From: Elymus sibiricus
Taxonomy: Eukaryota; Streptophyta; Magnoliopsida; Poales; Poaceae
NCBI GenBank assembly: GCA_039707655.1
Contig: CM077664.1
Coordinates: 25,284,781-25,348,780 of the forward strand
DNA: 64,000 bases
Reading direction: 5' to 3'
This document shows positions 22,929-34,867 of the stretch, in pieces. The position numbers and the translations under genes are program-made. The notes below the pieces were generated by a model. It had not been told where the DNA came from, did no database searches, and was given only the letters and a program-made list of their open reading frames with translations. Positions within the stretch are counted from its first letter, which is position 1; the number at the start of each line of letters is the position of its first letter.

Positions 22929-23588
22929 ATGAATACCCAATTCCATACTGTAGATGCAAATATCTCATATGGTGTTACTAGATCATTCAATGACTATACT
23001 TTATCGGCCAGCCCTAGTTTTTCCAATCATGCATCTAATCACGTGCATAGGCCGATTCAAAGTAATTTACATGCTTCAAGTTTTTACGATACTAGTAACA
23101 TGCACCATATATACTCCAACTCTCATGCATCGGCAACCCCACAAATCCATATGCCGATGAACAACATGATGGGTTTGGTTAATCAATTTGAGCATAATGA
23201 GCATAATGTATCGGCTAGCCCTAGTTTTATCAATCATGCATCTAATTATGTGCAAGGGCCGATGCGAAATAATCTTCATGCTTCAAATTCTTATGATACT
23301 AGTAACATACACCATATGTATCCCAACTCTCATGCATCGGCAACCCCACAAATTCATATGCCGATGAACAACATGATGAGTTCAGTTAATCCTGTCGAAA
23401 CACCTCATGTTGAAATTTTCAGTAATATGCAAAAAAGTGTTTCACCTTTTTATTCATCGGCAACTAATTTGCAATATGTGAATCCAACCTTGCCGATGGA
23501 TGGGAGAATTGGCCATGCTAGCCCAGAACGGTACTACCGCTTGCCTATAGCCGCACAGGTTCGGGTAGATCGGAAAATCCGAGTTTGA
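22929..23588 (+). CDS. Array ORF copy 20
   Basis: Reference protein. The leader GTTGCGTTGCTC is shared with 21, 25 and 26; GGCTACTCCG is private. Confidence 0.5.
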   Translation: MNTQFHTVDANISYGVTRSFNDYTLSASPSFSNHASNHVHRPIQSNLHASSFYDTSNMHHIYSNSHASATPQIHMPMNNMMGLVNQFEHNEHNVSASPSFINHASNYVQGPMRNNLHASNSYDTSNIHHMYPNSHASATPQIHMPMNNMMSSVNPVETPHVEIFSNMQKSVSPFYSSATNLQYVNPTLPMDGRIGHASPERYYRLPIAAQVRVDRKIRV

Positions 23589-24122
23589 CTACGTTTTTTG
23601 ACCCTTTGGAAGGAAATCTGAGTCCTTTACATGTACGGGAAGACCAGCCGCCCTTTATATATGTTGGGGTGATGGCCGATTAAACACCCAATCGATCTAT
23701 CAATACAATCTACTTTTCATGTACCTTTTCTTTCTTCTTTCTACTTTTCTTGCCAAGCTCTAGAAACCCTAGGGTGCGGTTTATCTTTGCTGCTCTGCGC
23801 TGAAAAGCAGTCGTCTCTCCTCTCCGAAATTGAGGAACCCCTTTGTTGCGTTGCTCGGAAAGCATCCGTCCCTTGCCACGAAAGCGCGAGGATTATCCCT
23901 TTGTTGCTTTGCTCGTGAAGCATCCGTTTATCGTACACGAAAGTACGGTTGGCGACTCCGTTATTCAATACATTGCGCGGTGCAATTTTGTGTTGCGCGT
24001 TGACAAATTTCTTCGCCAACACAAATTGGCGACTCCGCTGGGGACGAAAGCTTTGAACGGTCTCCGGCCCGTTCTTGATTCGAAGAGATCGTCATCTAGG
24101 GTTTGCAATCTACAAAGGTAAC

Positions 24123-24782
24123 ATGAATACCCAATTCCATACTGTAGATACAAATATCTCATATGGTGTTACTAGATCATTCAATGACTATACTTTATCG
24201 GCCAGCCCTAGTTTTTCCAATCATGCATCTAATCACGTGCATAGGCCGATTCAAAGTAATTTACATGCTTCAAGTTGTTACGATACTAGTAACATGCACC
24301 ATATATACTCCAACTCTCATGCATCGGCAACCCCACAAATCCATATGCCGATGAACAACATGATGGGTTTGGTTAATCAATTTGAGCATAATGAGCATAA
24401 TGTATCGGCTAGCCCTAGTTTTATCAATCATGCATCTAATTATGTGCAAGGGCCGATGCGAAATAATCTTCATGCTTCAAATTCTTATGATACTAGTAAC
24501 ATACACCATATGTATCCCAACTCTCATGCATCGGCAACCCCACAAATTCATATGCCGATGAACAACATGATGAGTTCAGTTAATCCAGTCGAAACACCTC
24601 ATGTTGAAATTTTCAGTAATATGCAAAAAAGTGTTTCACCTTTTTATTCATCGGCAACTAATTTGCAATATGTGAATCCAACCTTGCCGATGGATGGGAG
24701 AATTGGCCATGCTAGCCCAAAACGGTACTACCGCTTGCCTATAGCCGCACAGGTTCGGGTAGATCGGAAAATCCGAGTTTGA
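24123..24782 (+). CDS. Array ORF copy 21
   Basis: SPKRYY is shared with copy 26; VDTNIS and SSCYDT (the only Cys apart from copy 22) are private. The TATA box after it is changed to TATGTAT. Confidence 0.5.
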   Translation: MNTQFHTVDTNISYGVTRSFNDYTLSASPSFSNHASNHVHRPIQSNLHASSCYDTSNMHHIYSNSHASATPQIHMPMNNMMGLVNQFEHNEHNVSASPSFINHASNYVQGPMRNNLHASNSYDTSNIHHMYPNSHASATPQIHMPMNNMMSSVNPVETPHVEIFSNMQKSVSPFYSSATNLQYVNPTLPMDGRIGHASPKRYYRLPIAAQVRVDRKIRV

Positions 24783-25316
24783 CTACGTTTTTTGACCCTT
24801 TGGAAGGAAATCTGAGTCCTTTACATGTACGGGAAGACCAGCCGCCCTTTATGTATGTTGGGGTGATGGCCGATTAAACACACAATCGATCTATCAATAC
24901 AATCTACTTTTCATGTACCTTTTCTTTCTTCTTTCTACTTTTCTTGCCAAGCTCTAGAAACCCTAGGGTGCGGTTTATCTTTGCTGCTTTGCGCTGAAAA
25001 GCAGTCGTCTCTCCTCTCCGAAATTGAGGAACCCCTTTGTTGCTTTGCTCGGAAAGCATCCGTCCCTTGCCACGAAAGCGCGAGGATTATCCCTTTGTTG
25101 CTTTGCTCGTGAAGCATCCGTTTATCGTACACGAAAGTACGGTTGGCGACTCCGTTATTCAATACATTGCGCGGTGCAATTTTGTGTTGCGCGTTGACAA
25201 ATTTCTTCGCCAACACAAATTGGCGACTCCGCTGGGGACGAAAGCTTTGAACGGTCTCCGGCCCGTTCTTGATTCGAAGACATCGTCATCTAGGGTTTGC
25301 AATCTACAAAGGTAAC

Positions 25317-25976
25317 ATGAATACCCAATTCCATACTGTAGATGCAAATATCTCATATGGTGTTACTAGATCATTCAATGACTATACTTTATCGGCCAGC
25401 CCTAGTTTTTCCAATCATGCATCTAATCACGTGCATAGGCCGATTCAAAGTAATTTACATGCTTCAAGTTTTTACGATACTAGTAACATGCACCATATAT
25501 ACTCCAACTCTCATGCATCGGCAACCCCACAAATCCATATGCCGATGAACAACATGATGGGTTTGGTTAATCAATTTGAGCATAATGAGCATAATGTATC
25601 GGCTAGCCCTAGTTTTATCAATCATGCATCTAATTATGTGCAAGGGCCGATGCGAAATAATCTTCATGCTTCAAATTCTTATGATACTAGTAACATACAC
25701 CATATGTATCCCAACTCTCATGCATCGGCAACCCCACAAATTCATATGCCGATGAACAACATGATGAGTTCAGTTAATCCAGTTGAAACACCTCATGTTG
25801 AAATTTTCTGTAATATGCAAAAAAGTGTTTCACCTTTTTATTCATCGGCAACTAATTTGCAATATGTGAATCCAACCTTGCCGATGGATGGGAGAATTGG
25901 CCATGCTAGCCCAGAACGGTACTACCGCTTGCCTATAGCCGCACAGGTTCGGGTAGATCGGAAAATCCGAGTTTGA
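25317..25976 (+). CDS. Array ORF copy 22
   Basis: Private IFCNMQ change and GAAGACATCG in the leader. Confidence 0.5.
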   Translation: MNTQFHTVDANISYGVTRSFNDYTLSASPSFSNHASNHVHRPIQSNLHASSFYDTSNMHHIYSNSHASATPQIHMPMNNMMGLVNQFEHNEHNVSASPSFINHASNYVQGPMRNNLHASNSYDTSNIHHMYPNSHASATPQIHMPMNNMMSSVNPVETPHVEIFCNMQKSVSPFYSSATNLQYVNPTLPMDGRIGHASPERYYRLPIAAQVRVDRKIRV

Positions 25977-26510
25977 CTACGTTTTTTGACCCTTTGGAAG
26001 GAAATCTGAGTCCTTTACATGTACGGGAAGACCAGCCGCCCTTTATATATGTTGGGGTGATGGCCGATTAAACACACAATCGATCTATCAATACAATCTA
26101 CTTTTCATGTACCTTTTCTTTCTTCTTTCTACTTTTCTTGCCAAGCTCTAGAAACCCTAGGGTGCGGTTTATCTTTGCTGCTTTGCGCTGAAAAGCAGTC
26201 GTCTCTCCTCTCCGAAATTGAGGAACCCCTTTGTTGCTTTGCTCGGAAAGCATCCGTCCCTTGCCACGAAAGCGCGAGGATTATCCCTTTGTTGCTTTGC
26301 TCGTGAAGCATCCGTTTATCGTACACGAAAGTACGGTTGGCGACTCCGTTATTCAATACATTGCACGGTGCAATTTTGTCTTGCGCGTTGACAAATTTCT
26401 TCGCCAACACAAATTGGCGACTCCGCTGGGGACGAAAGCTTTGAACGGTCTCCGGCCCATTCTTGATTCGAAGAGATCGTCATCTAGGGTTTGCAATCTA
26501 CAAAGGTAAC

Positions 26511-27170
26511 ATGAATACCCAATTCCATACTGTAGATGCAAATATCTCATATGGTGTTACTAGATCATTCAATGACTATACTTTATCGGCCAGCCCTAGT
26601 TTTTCCAATCATGCATCTAATCACGTGCATAGGCCGATTCAAAGTAATTTACATGCTTCAAGTTTTTACGATACTAGTAACATGCACCATATATACTCCA
26701 ACTCTCATGCATCGGCAAACCCACAAATCCATATGCCGATGAACAACATGATGGGTTTGGTTAATCAATTTGAGCATAATGAGCATAATGTATCGGCTAG
26801 CCCTAGATTTATCAATCATGCATCTAATTATGTGCAAGGGCCGATGCGAAATAATCTTCATGCTTCAAATTCTTATGATACTAGTAACATACACCATATG
26901 TATCCCAACTCTCATGCATCGGCAACCCCACAAATTCATATGCCGATGAACAACATGATGAGTTCAGTTAATCCAATCGAAACACCTCATGTTGAAATTT
27001 TCAGTAATATGCAAAAAAGTGTTTCACCTTTTTATTCATCGGCAACTAATTTGCAATATGTGAATCCAACCTTGCCGATGGATGGGAGAATTGGCCATGC
27101 TAGCCCAGAACGGTACTACCGCTTGCCTATAGCCGCACAGGTTCGGGTAGATCGGAAAATCCGAGTTTGA
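26511..27170 (+). CDS. Array ORF copy 23
   Basis: SPRFIN and NPIETP are shared with copies 28, 29 and 31; ASANPQ is private. Confidence 0.5.
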   Translation: MNTQFHTVDANISYGVTRSFNDYTLSASPSFSNHASNHVHRPIQSNLHASSFYDTSNMHHIYSNSHASANPQIHMPMNNMMGLVNQFEHNEHNVSASPRFINHASNYVQGPMRNNLHASNSYDTSNIHHMYPNSHASATPQIHMPMNNMMSSVNPIETPHVEIFSNMQKSVSPFYSSATNLQYVNPTLPMDGRIGHASPERYYRLPIAAQVRVDRKIRV

Positions 27171-27704
27171 CTACGTTTTTTGACCCTTTGGAAGGAAATC
27201 TGAGTCCTTTACATGTACGGGAAGACCAGCCGCACTTTATATATGTTGGGGTGATGGCCGATTAAACACACAATCGATCTATCAATACAATCTACTTTTC
27301 ATGTACCTTTTCTTTCTTCTTTCTACTTTTCTTGCCAAGCTCTAGAAACCCTAGGGTGCGGTTTATCTTTGCTGCTTTGCGCTGAAAAGCAGTCGTCTCT
27401 CCTCTCCGAAATTGAGGAACCCCTTTGTTGCTTTGCTCGGAAAGCATCTGTCCCTTGCCACGAAAGCGCGAGGATTATCCCTTTGTTGCTTTGCTCGTGA
27501 AGCATCCGTTTATCGTACACGAAAGTACGGTTGGCGACTCCGTTATTCAATACATTGCGCGGTGCAATTTTGTGTTGCGCGTTGACAAATTTCTTCGCCA
27601 ACACAAATTGGCGACTCCGCTGGGGACGAAAGCTTTGAACGGTCTCCGGCCCGTTCTTGATTCGAAGAGATCGTCATCTAGGGTTTGCAATCTACAAAGG
27701 TAAC

Positions 27705-28364
27705 ATGAATACCCAATTCCATACTGTAGATGCAAATATCTCATATGGTGTTACTAGATCATTCAATGACTATACTTTATCGGCCAGCCCTAGTTTTTCC
27801 AATCATGCATCTAATCACGTGCATAGGCCGATTCAAAGTAATTTACATGCTTCAAGTTTTTACGATACTAGTAACATGCACCATATATACTCCAACTCTC
27901 ATGCATCGGCAACCCCACAAATCCATATGCCGATGAACAACGTGATGGGTTTGGTTAATCAATTTGAGCATAATGAGCATAATGTATCGGCTAGCCCTAG
28001 TTTTATCAATCATGCATCTAATTATGTGCAAGGGCCGATGCGAAATAATCTTCATGCTTCAAATTCTAATGATACTAGTAACATACACCATATGTATCCC
28101 AACTCTCATGCATCGGCAACCCCACAAATTCATATGCCGATGAACAACATGATGAGTTCAGTTAATCCAGTTGAAACACCTCATGTTGAAATTTTCAGTA
28201 ATATGCAAAAAAGTGTTTCACCTTTTTATTCATCGGCAACTAATTTGCAATATGTGAATCCAACCTTGCCGATGGATGGGAGAATTGGCCATGCTAGCCC
28301 AGAACGGTACTACCGCTTGCCTATAGCCGCACAGGTTCGGGTAGATCGGAAAATCCGAGTTTGA
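27705..28364 (+). CDS. Array ORF copy 24 (first of 5-unit block B)
   Basis: NNVMGL and NSNDTS as in copy 19. Confidence 0.5.
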   Translation: MNTQFHTVDANISYGVTRSFNDYTLSASPSFSNHASNHVHRPIQSNLHASSFYDTSNMHHIYSNSHASATPQIHMPMNNVMGLVNQFEHNEHNVSASPSFINHASNYVQGPMRNNLHASNSNDTSNIHHMYPNSHASATPQIHMPMNNMMSSVNPVETPHVEIFSNMQKSVSPFYSSATNLQYVNPTLPMDGRIGHASPERYYRLPIAAQVRVDRKIRV

Positions 28365-28898
28365 CTACGTTTTTTGACCCTTTGGAAGGAAATCTGAGTC
28401 CTTTACATGTACGGGAAGACCAGCCGCCCTTTATATATGTTGGGGTGATGGCCGATTAAACACACAATCGATCTATCAATACAATCTAGTTTTCATGTAC
28501 CTTTTCTTTCTTCTTTCTACTTTTCTTGCCAAGCTCTAGAAACCCTAGGGTGCGGTTTATCTTTGCTGCTCTGCGCTGAAAAGCAGTCGTCTCTCCTCTC
28601 CGAAATTGAGGAACCCCTTTGTTGCGTTGCTCGGAAAGCATCCGTCCCTTGCCACGAAAGTGCGAGGATTATCCCTTTGTTGCTTTGCTCGTGAAGCATC
28701 CGTTTATCGTACACGAAAGTACGGTTGGCGACTCCGTTATTCAATACATTGCGCGGTGCAATTTTGTGTTGCGCGTTGACAAATTTCTTCGCCAACACAA
28801 ATTGGCGACTCCGCTGGGGACGAAAGCTTTGAACGGTCTCCGGCCCGTTCTTGATTCGAAGAGATCATCATCTAGGGTTTGCAATCTACAAAGGTAAC

Positions 28899-29558
28899 AT
28901 GAATACCCAATTCCATACTGTAGATGCAAATATCTCATATGGTGTTACTAGATCATTCAATGACTATACTTTATCGGCCAGCCCTAGTTTTTCCAATCAT
29001 GCATCTAATCACGTGCATAGGCCGATTCAAAGTAATTTACATGCTTCAAGTTTTTACGATACTAGTAACATGCACCATATATACTCCAACTCTCATGCAT
29101 CGGCAACCCCACAAATCCATATGCCGATGAACAACATGATGGGTTTGGTTAATCAATTTGAGCATAATGAGCATAATGTATCGGCTAGCCCTAGTTTTAT
29201 CAATCATGCATCTAATTATGTGCAAGGGCCGATGCGAAATAATCTTCATGCTTCAAATTCTTATGATACTAGTAACATACACCATATGTATCCCAACTCT
29301 CATGCATCGGCAACCCCACAAATTCATATGCCGATGAACAACATGATGAGTTCAGTTAATCCAGTCGAAACACCTCATGTTGAAATTTTCAGTAATATGC
29401 AAAAAAGTGTTTCACCTTTTTATTCATCGGCAACTAATTTGCAATATGTGAATCCAACCTTGCCGATGGATGGGAGAATTGGCCATGCTAGCCCAGAACG
29501 GTACTACCGCTTGCCTATAGCCGCACAGGTTCGGGTAGATCGGAAAATCCGAGTTTGA
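28899..29558 (+). CDS. Array ORF copy 25
   Basis: Reference protein; GATCATCATC in the leader is private. It corresponds to copy 20. Confidence 0.5.
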   Translation: MNTQFHTVDANISYGVTRSFNDYTLSASPSFSNHASNHVHRPIQSNLHASSFYDTSNMHHIYSNSHASATPQIHMPMNNMMGLVNQFEHNEHNVSASPSFINHASNYVQGPMRNNLHASNSYDTSNIHHMYPNSHASATPQIHMPMNNMMSSVNPVETPHVEIFSNMQKSVSPFYSSATNLQYVNPTLPMDGRIGHASPERYYRLPIAAQVRVDRKIRV

Positions 29559-30092
29559 CTACGTTTTTTGACCCTTTGGAAGGAAATCTGAGTCCTTTAC
29601 ATGTACGGGAAGACCAGCCGCCCTTTATATATGTTGGGGTGATGGCCGATTAAACACACAATCGATCTATCAGTACAATCTACTTTTCATGTACCTTTTC
29701 TTTCTTCTTTCTACTTTTCTTGCCAAGCTCTAGAAACCCTAGGGTGCGGTTTATCTTTGCTGCTCTGCGCTGAAAAGCAGTCGTCTCTCCTCTCCGAAAT
29801 TGAGGAACCCCTTTGTTGCGTTGCTCGGAAAGCATCCGTCCCTTGCCATGAAAGCGCGAGGATTATCCCTTTGTTGCTTTGCTCGTGAAGCATCCGTTTA
29901 TCGTACACGAAAGTACGGTTGGCGACTCCGTTATTCAATACATTGCGCGGTGCAATTTTGTGTTGCGCGTTGACAAATTTCTTCGCCAACACAAATTGGC
30001 GACTCCGCTGGGGACGAAAGCTTTGAACGGTCTCCGGCCCGTTCTTGATTCGAAGAGATCGTCATCTAGGGTTTGCAATCTACAAAGGTAAC

Positions 30093-30752
30093 ATGAATAC
30101 CCAATTCCATACTGTAGATGCAAATATCTCATATGGTGTTACTAGATCATTCAATGACTATACTTTATCGGCCAGCCCTAGTTTTTCCAATCATGCATCT
30201 AATCACGTGCATAGGCCGATTCAAAGTAATTTACATGCTTCAAGTTTTTACGATACTAGTAACATGCACCATATATACTCCAACTCTCATGCATCGGCAA
30301 CCCCACAAATCCATATGCCGATGAACAACATGATGGGTTTGGTTAATCAATTTGAGCATAATGAGCATAATGTATCGGCTAGCCCTAGTTTTATCAATCA
30401 TGCATCTAATTATGTGCAAGGGCCGATGCGAAATAATCTTCATGCTTCAAATTCTTATGATACTAGTAACATACACCATATGTATCCCAACTCTCATGCA
30501 TCGGCAACCCCACAAATTCATATGCCGATGAACAACATGATGAGTTCAGTTAATCCAGTCGAAACACCTCATGTTGAAATTTTCAGTAATATGCAAAAAA
30601 GTGTTTCACCTTTTTATTCATCGGCAACTAATTTGCAATATGTGAATCCAACCTTGCCGATGGATGGGAGAATTGGCCATGCTAGCCCAAAACGGTACTA
30701 CCGCTTGCCTATAGCCGCACAGGTTCGGGTAGATCGGAAAATCCGAGTTTGA
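30093..30752 (+). CDS. Array ORF copy 26
   Basis: SPKRYY as in copy 21, without that copy's private changes. Confidence 0.5.
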   Translation: MNTQFHTVDANISYGVTRSFNDYTLSASPSFSNHASNHVHRPIQSNLHASSFYDTSNMHHIYSNSHASATPQIHMPMNNMMGLVNQFEHNEHNVSASPSFINHASNYVQGPMRNNLHASNSYDTSNIHHMYPNSHASATPQIHMPMNNMMSSVNPVETPHVEIFSNMQKSVSPFYSSATNLQYVNPTLPMDGRIGHASPKRYYRLPIAAQVRVDRKIRV

Positions 30753-31286
30753 CTACGTTTTTTGACCCTTTGGAAGGAAATCTGAGTCCTTTACATGTAC
30801 GGGAAGACCAGCCGCCCTTTATATATGTTGGGGTGATGGCCGATTAAACACACAATCGATCTATCAATACAATCTACTTTTCATGTACCTTTTCTTTCTT
30901 CTTTCTACTTTTCTTGCCAAGCTCTAGAAACCCTAGGGTGCGGTTTATCTTTGCTGCTTTGCGCTGAAAAGCAGTCGTCTCTCCTCTCCGAAATTGAGGA
31001 ACCCCTTTGTTGCTTTGCTCGGAAAGCATCCGTCCCTTGCCACGAAAGCGCGAGGATTATCCCTTTGTTGCTTTGCTCGTGAAGCATCCGTTTATCGTAC
31101 ACGAAAGTACGGTTGGCGACTCCGTTATTCAATACATTGCGCGGTGCAATTTTGTGTTGCGCGTTGACAAATTTCTTCGCCAACACAAATTGGCGACTCC
31201 GCTGGGGACGAAAGCTTTGAACGGTCTCCGGCCCGTTCTTGATTCGAAGAGATCGTCATCTAGGGTTTGCAATCTACAAAGGTAAC

Positions 31287-31946
31287 ATGAATACCCAATT
31301 CCATACTGTAGATGCAAATATCTCATATGGTGTTACTAGATCATTCAATGACTATACTTTATCGGCCAGCCCTAGTTTTTCCAATCATGCATCTAATCAC
31401 GTGCATAGGCCGATTCAAAGTAATTTACATGCTTCAAGTTTTTACGATACTAGTAACATGCACCATATATACTCCAACTCTCATGCATCGGCAACCCCAC
31501 AAATCCATATGCCGATGAACAACATGATGGGTTTGGTTAATCAATTTGAGCATAATGAGCATAATGTATCGGCTAGCCCTAGTTTTATCAATCATGCATC
31601 TAATTATGTGCAAGGGCCGATGCGAAATAATCTTCATGCTTCAAATTCTTATGATACTAGTAACATACACCATATGTATCCCAACTCTCATGCATCGGCA
31701 ACCCCACAAATTTATATGCCGATGAACAACATGATGAGTTCAGTTAATCCAGTTGAAACACCTCATGTTGAAATTTTCAGTAATATGCAAAAAAGTGTTT
31801 CACCTTTTTATTCATCGGCAACTAATTTGCAATATGTGAATCCAACCTTGCCGATGGATGGGAGAATTGGCCATGCTAGCCCAGAACGGTACTACCGCTT
31901 GCCTATAGCCGCACAGGTTCGGGTAGATCGGAAAATCCGAGTTTGA
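31287..31946 (+). CDS. Array ORF copy 27
   Basis: Private PQIYMP change; corresponds to copy 22. Confidence 0.5.
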   Translation: MNTQFHTVDANISYGVTRSFNDYTLSASPSFSNHASNHVHRPIQSNLHASSFYDTSNMHHIYSNSHASATPQIHMPMNNMMGLVNQFEHNEHNVSASPSFINHASNYVQGPMRNNLHASNSYDTSNIHHMYPNSHASATPQIYMPMNNMMSSVNPVETPHVEIFSNMQKSVSPFYSSATNLQYVNPTLPMDGRIGHASPERYYRLPIAAQVRVDRKIRV

Positions 31947-32480
31947 CTACGTTTTTTGACCCTTTGGAAGGAAATCTGAGTCCTTTACATGTACGGGAAG
32001 ACCAGCCGCCCTTTATATATGTTGGGGTGATGGCCGATTAAACACACAATCGATCTATCAATACAATCTACTTTTCATGTACCTTTTCTTTCTTCTTTCT
32101 ACTTTTCTTGCCAAGCTCTAGAAACCCTAGGGTGCGGTTTATCTTTGCTGCTTTGCGCTGAAAAGCAGTCGTCTCTCCTCTCCGAAATTGAGGAACCCCT
32201 TTGTTGCTTTGCTCGGAAAGCATCCGTCCCTTGCCACGAAAGCGCGAGGATTATCCCTTTGTTGCTTTGCTCGTGAAGCATCCGTTTATCGTACACGAAA
32301 GTACGGTTGGCGACTCCGTTATTCAATACATTGCACGGTGCAATTTTGTGTTGCGCGTTGACAAATTTCTTCGCCAACACAAATTGGCGACTCCGCTGGG
32401 GACGAAAGCTTTGAACTGTCTCCGGCCCATTCTTGATTCGAAGAGATCGTCATCTAGGGTTTGCAATCTACAAAGGTAAC

Positions 32481-33140
32481 ATGAATACCCAATTCCATAC
32501 TGTAGATGCAAATATCTCATATGGTGTTACTAGATCATTCAATGACTATACTTTATCGGCCAGCCCTAGTTTTTCCAATCATGCATCTAATCACGTGCAT
32601 AGGCCGATTCAAAGTAATTTACATGCTTCAAGTTTTTACGATACTAGTAACATGCACCATATATACTCCAACTCTCATGCATCGGCAACCCCACAAATCC
32701 ATATGCCGATGAACAACATGATGGGTTTGGTTAATCAATTTGAGCATAATGAGCATAATGTATCGGCTAGCCCTAGATTTATCAATCATGCATCTAATTA
32801 TGTGCAAGGGCCGATGCGAAATAATCTTCATGCTTCAAATTCTTATGATACTAGTAACATACACCATATGTATCCCAACTCTCATGCATCGGCAACCCCA
32901 CAAATTCATATGCCGATGAACAACATGATGAGTTCAGTTAATCCAATCGAAACACCTCATGTTGAAATTTTCAGTAATATGCAAAAAAGTGTTTCACCTT
33001 TTTATTCATCGGCAACTAATTTGCAATATGTGAATCCAACCTTGCCGATGGATGGGAGAATTGGCCATGCTAGCCCAGAACGGTACTACCGCTTGCCTAT
33101 AGCCGCACAGGTTCGGGTAGATCGGAAAATCCGAGTTTGA
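32481..33140 (+). CDS. Array ORF copy 28
   Basis: SPRFIN and NPIETP as in copy 23; the leader TTGAACTGTC is shared with copy 29. Confidence 0.5.
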   Translation: MNTQFHTVDANISYGVTRSFNDYTLSASPSFSNHASNHVHRPIQSNLHASSFYDTSNMHHIYSNSHASATPQIHMPMNNMMGLVNQFEHNEHNVSASPRFINHASNYVQGPMRNNLHASNSYDTSNIHHMYPNSHASATPQIHMPMNNMMSSVNPIETPHVEIFSNMQKSVSPFYSSATNLQYVNPTLPMDGRIGHASPERYYRLPIAAQVRVDRKIRV

Positions 33141-33674
33141 CTACGTTTTTTGACCCTTTGGAAGGAAATCTGAGTCCTTTACATGTACGGGAAGACCAGC
33201 CGCCCTTTATATATGTTGGGGTGATGGCCGATTAAACACACAATCGATCTATCAATACAATCTACTTTTCATGTACCTTTTCTTTCTTCTTTCTACTTTT
33301 CTTGCCAAGCTCTAGAAACCCTAGGGTGCGGTTTATCTTTGCTGCTTTGCGCTGAAAAGCAGTCGTCTCTCCTCTCCGAAATTGAGGAACCCCTTTGTTG
33401 CTTTGCTCGGAAAGCATCCGTCCCTTGCCACGAAAGCGCGAGGATTATCCCTTTGTTGCTTTGCTCGTGAAGCATCCGTTTATCGTACATGAAAGTACGG
33501 TTGGCGACTCCGTTATTCAATACATTGCACGGTGCAATTTTGTGTTGCGCGTTGACAAATTTCTTCGCCAACACAAATTGGCGACTCCGCTGGGGACGAA
33601 AGCTTTGAACTGTCTCCGGCCCATTCTTGATTCGAAGAGATCGTCATCTAGGGTTTGCAATCTACAAAGGTAAC

Positions 33675-34334
33675 ATGAATACCCAATTCCATACTGTAGA
33701 TGCAAATATCTCATATGGTGTTACTAGATCATTCAATGACTATACTTTATCGGCCAGCCCTAGTTTTTCCAATCATGCATCTAATCACGTGCATAGGCCG
33801 ATTCAAAGTAATTTACATGCTTCAAGTTTTTACGATACTAGTAACATGCACCATATATACTCCAACTCTCATGCATCGGCAACCCCACAAATCCATATGC
33901 CGATGAACAACATGATGGGTTTGGTTAATCAATTTGAGCATAATGAGCATAATGTATCGGCTAGCCCTAGATTTATCAATCATGCATCTAATTATGTGCA
34001 AGGGCCGATGCGAAATAATCTTCATGCTTCAAATTCTTATGATACTAGTAACATACACCAGATGTATCCCAACTCTCATGCATCGGCAACCCCACAAATT
34101 CATATGCCGATGAACAACATGATGAGTTCAGTTAATCCAATCGAAACACCTCATGTTGAAATTTTCAGTAATATGCAAAAAAGTGTTTCACCTTTTTATT
34201 CATTGGCAACTAATTTGCAATATGTGAATCCAACCTTGCCGATGGATGGGAGAATTGGCCATGCTAGCCCAGAACGGTACTACCGCTTGCCTATAGCCGC
34301 ACAGGTTCGGGTAGATCGGAAAATCCGAGTTTGA
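33675..34334 (+). CDS. Array ORF copy 29
   Basis: SPRFIN, IHQMYP, NPIETP and YSLATN; all four recur together in copy 31. A 1-bp deletion in the U3-like part follows near 34420. Confidence 0.5.
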   Translation: MNTQFHTVDANISYGVTRSFNDYTLSASPSFSNHASNHVHRPIQSNLHASSFYDTSNMHHIYSNSHASATPQIHMPMNNMMGLVNQFEHNEHNVSASPRFINHASNYVQGPMRNNLHASNSYDTSNIHQMYPNSHASATPQIHMPMNNMMSSVNPIETPHVEIFSNMQKSVSPFYSLATNLQYVNPTLPMDGRIGHASPERYYRLPIAAQVRVDRKIRV

Positions 34335-34867
34335 CTACGTTTTTTGACCCTTTGGAAGGAAATCTGAGTCCTTTACATGTACGGGAAGACCAGCCGCCCT
34401 TTATATATGTTGGGGTGATGCCGATTAAACACACAATCGATCTATCAATAAAATCTACTTTTCATGTACCTTTTCTTTCTTCTTTCTACTTTTCTTGCCA
34501 AGCTCTAGAAACCCTAGGGTGCGGTTTATCTTTGCTGCTTTGCGCTGAAAAGCAGTCGTCTCTCCTCTCCGAAATTGAGGAACCCCTTTGTTGCTTTGCT
34601 CGGAAAGCATCCGTCCCTTGCCACGAAAGCGCGAGGATTATCCCTTTGTTGCTTTGCTCGTAAAGCATCCGTTTATCGTACACGAAAGTACGGTTGGCGA
34701 CTCCGTTATTCAATACATTGCGCGGTGCAATTTTGTGTTGCGCGTTGACAAATTTCTTCGCCAACACAAATTGGCGACTCCGCTAGGGACGAAAGCTTTG
34801 AACGGTCTCCGGCCCGTTCTTGATTCGAAGAGATCGTCATCTAGGGTTTGCAATCTACAAAGGTAAC

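Larger units (their letters stand above)
21735..27704 (+). repeat. Five-unit block A of a higher-order duplication
   Basis: Units 19-23 match units 24-28 one to one at a distance of 5970 bp, by shared rare variants (CGTGATGGG, CAATCTAGTTTTC, GCTCTGCGC, GTTGCGTTGC, CCCAAAACGG, CCTAGATTTA). The block phase was set arbitrarily at the ORF start; the true left edge lies between about 21530 and 21970. Confidence 0.85.
27705..33674 (+). repeat. Five-unit block B of a higher-order duplication
   Basis: Second copy of block A. Each block also has its own private changes (for example ASANPQ only in A, PQIYMP only in B), so some time has passed since the duplication. Confidence 0.85.
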
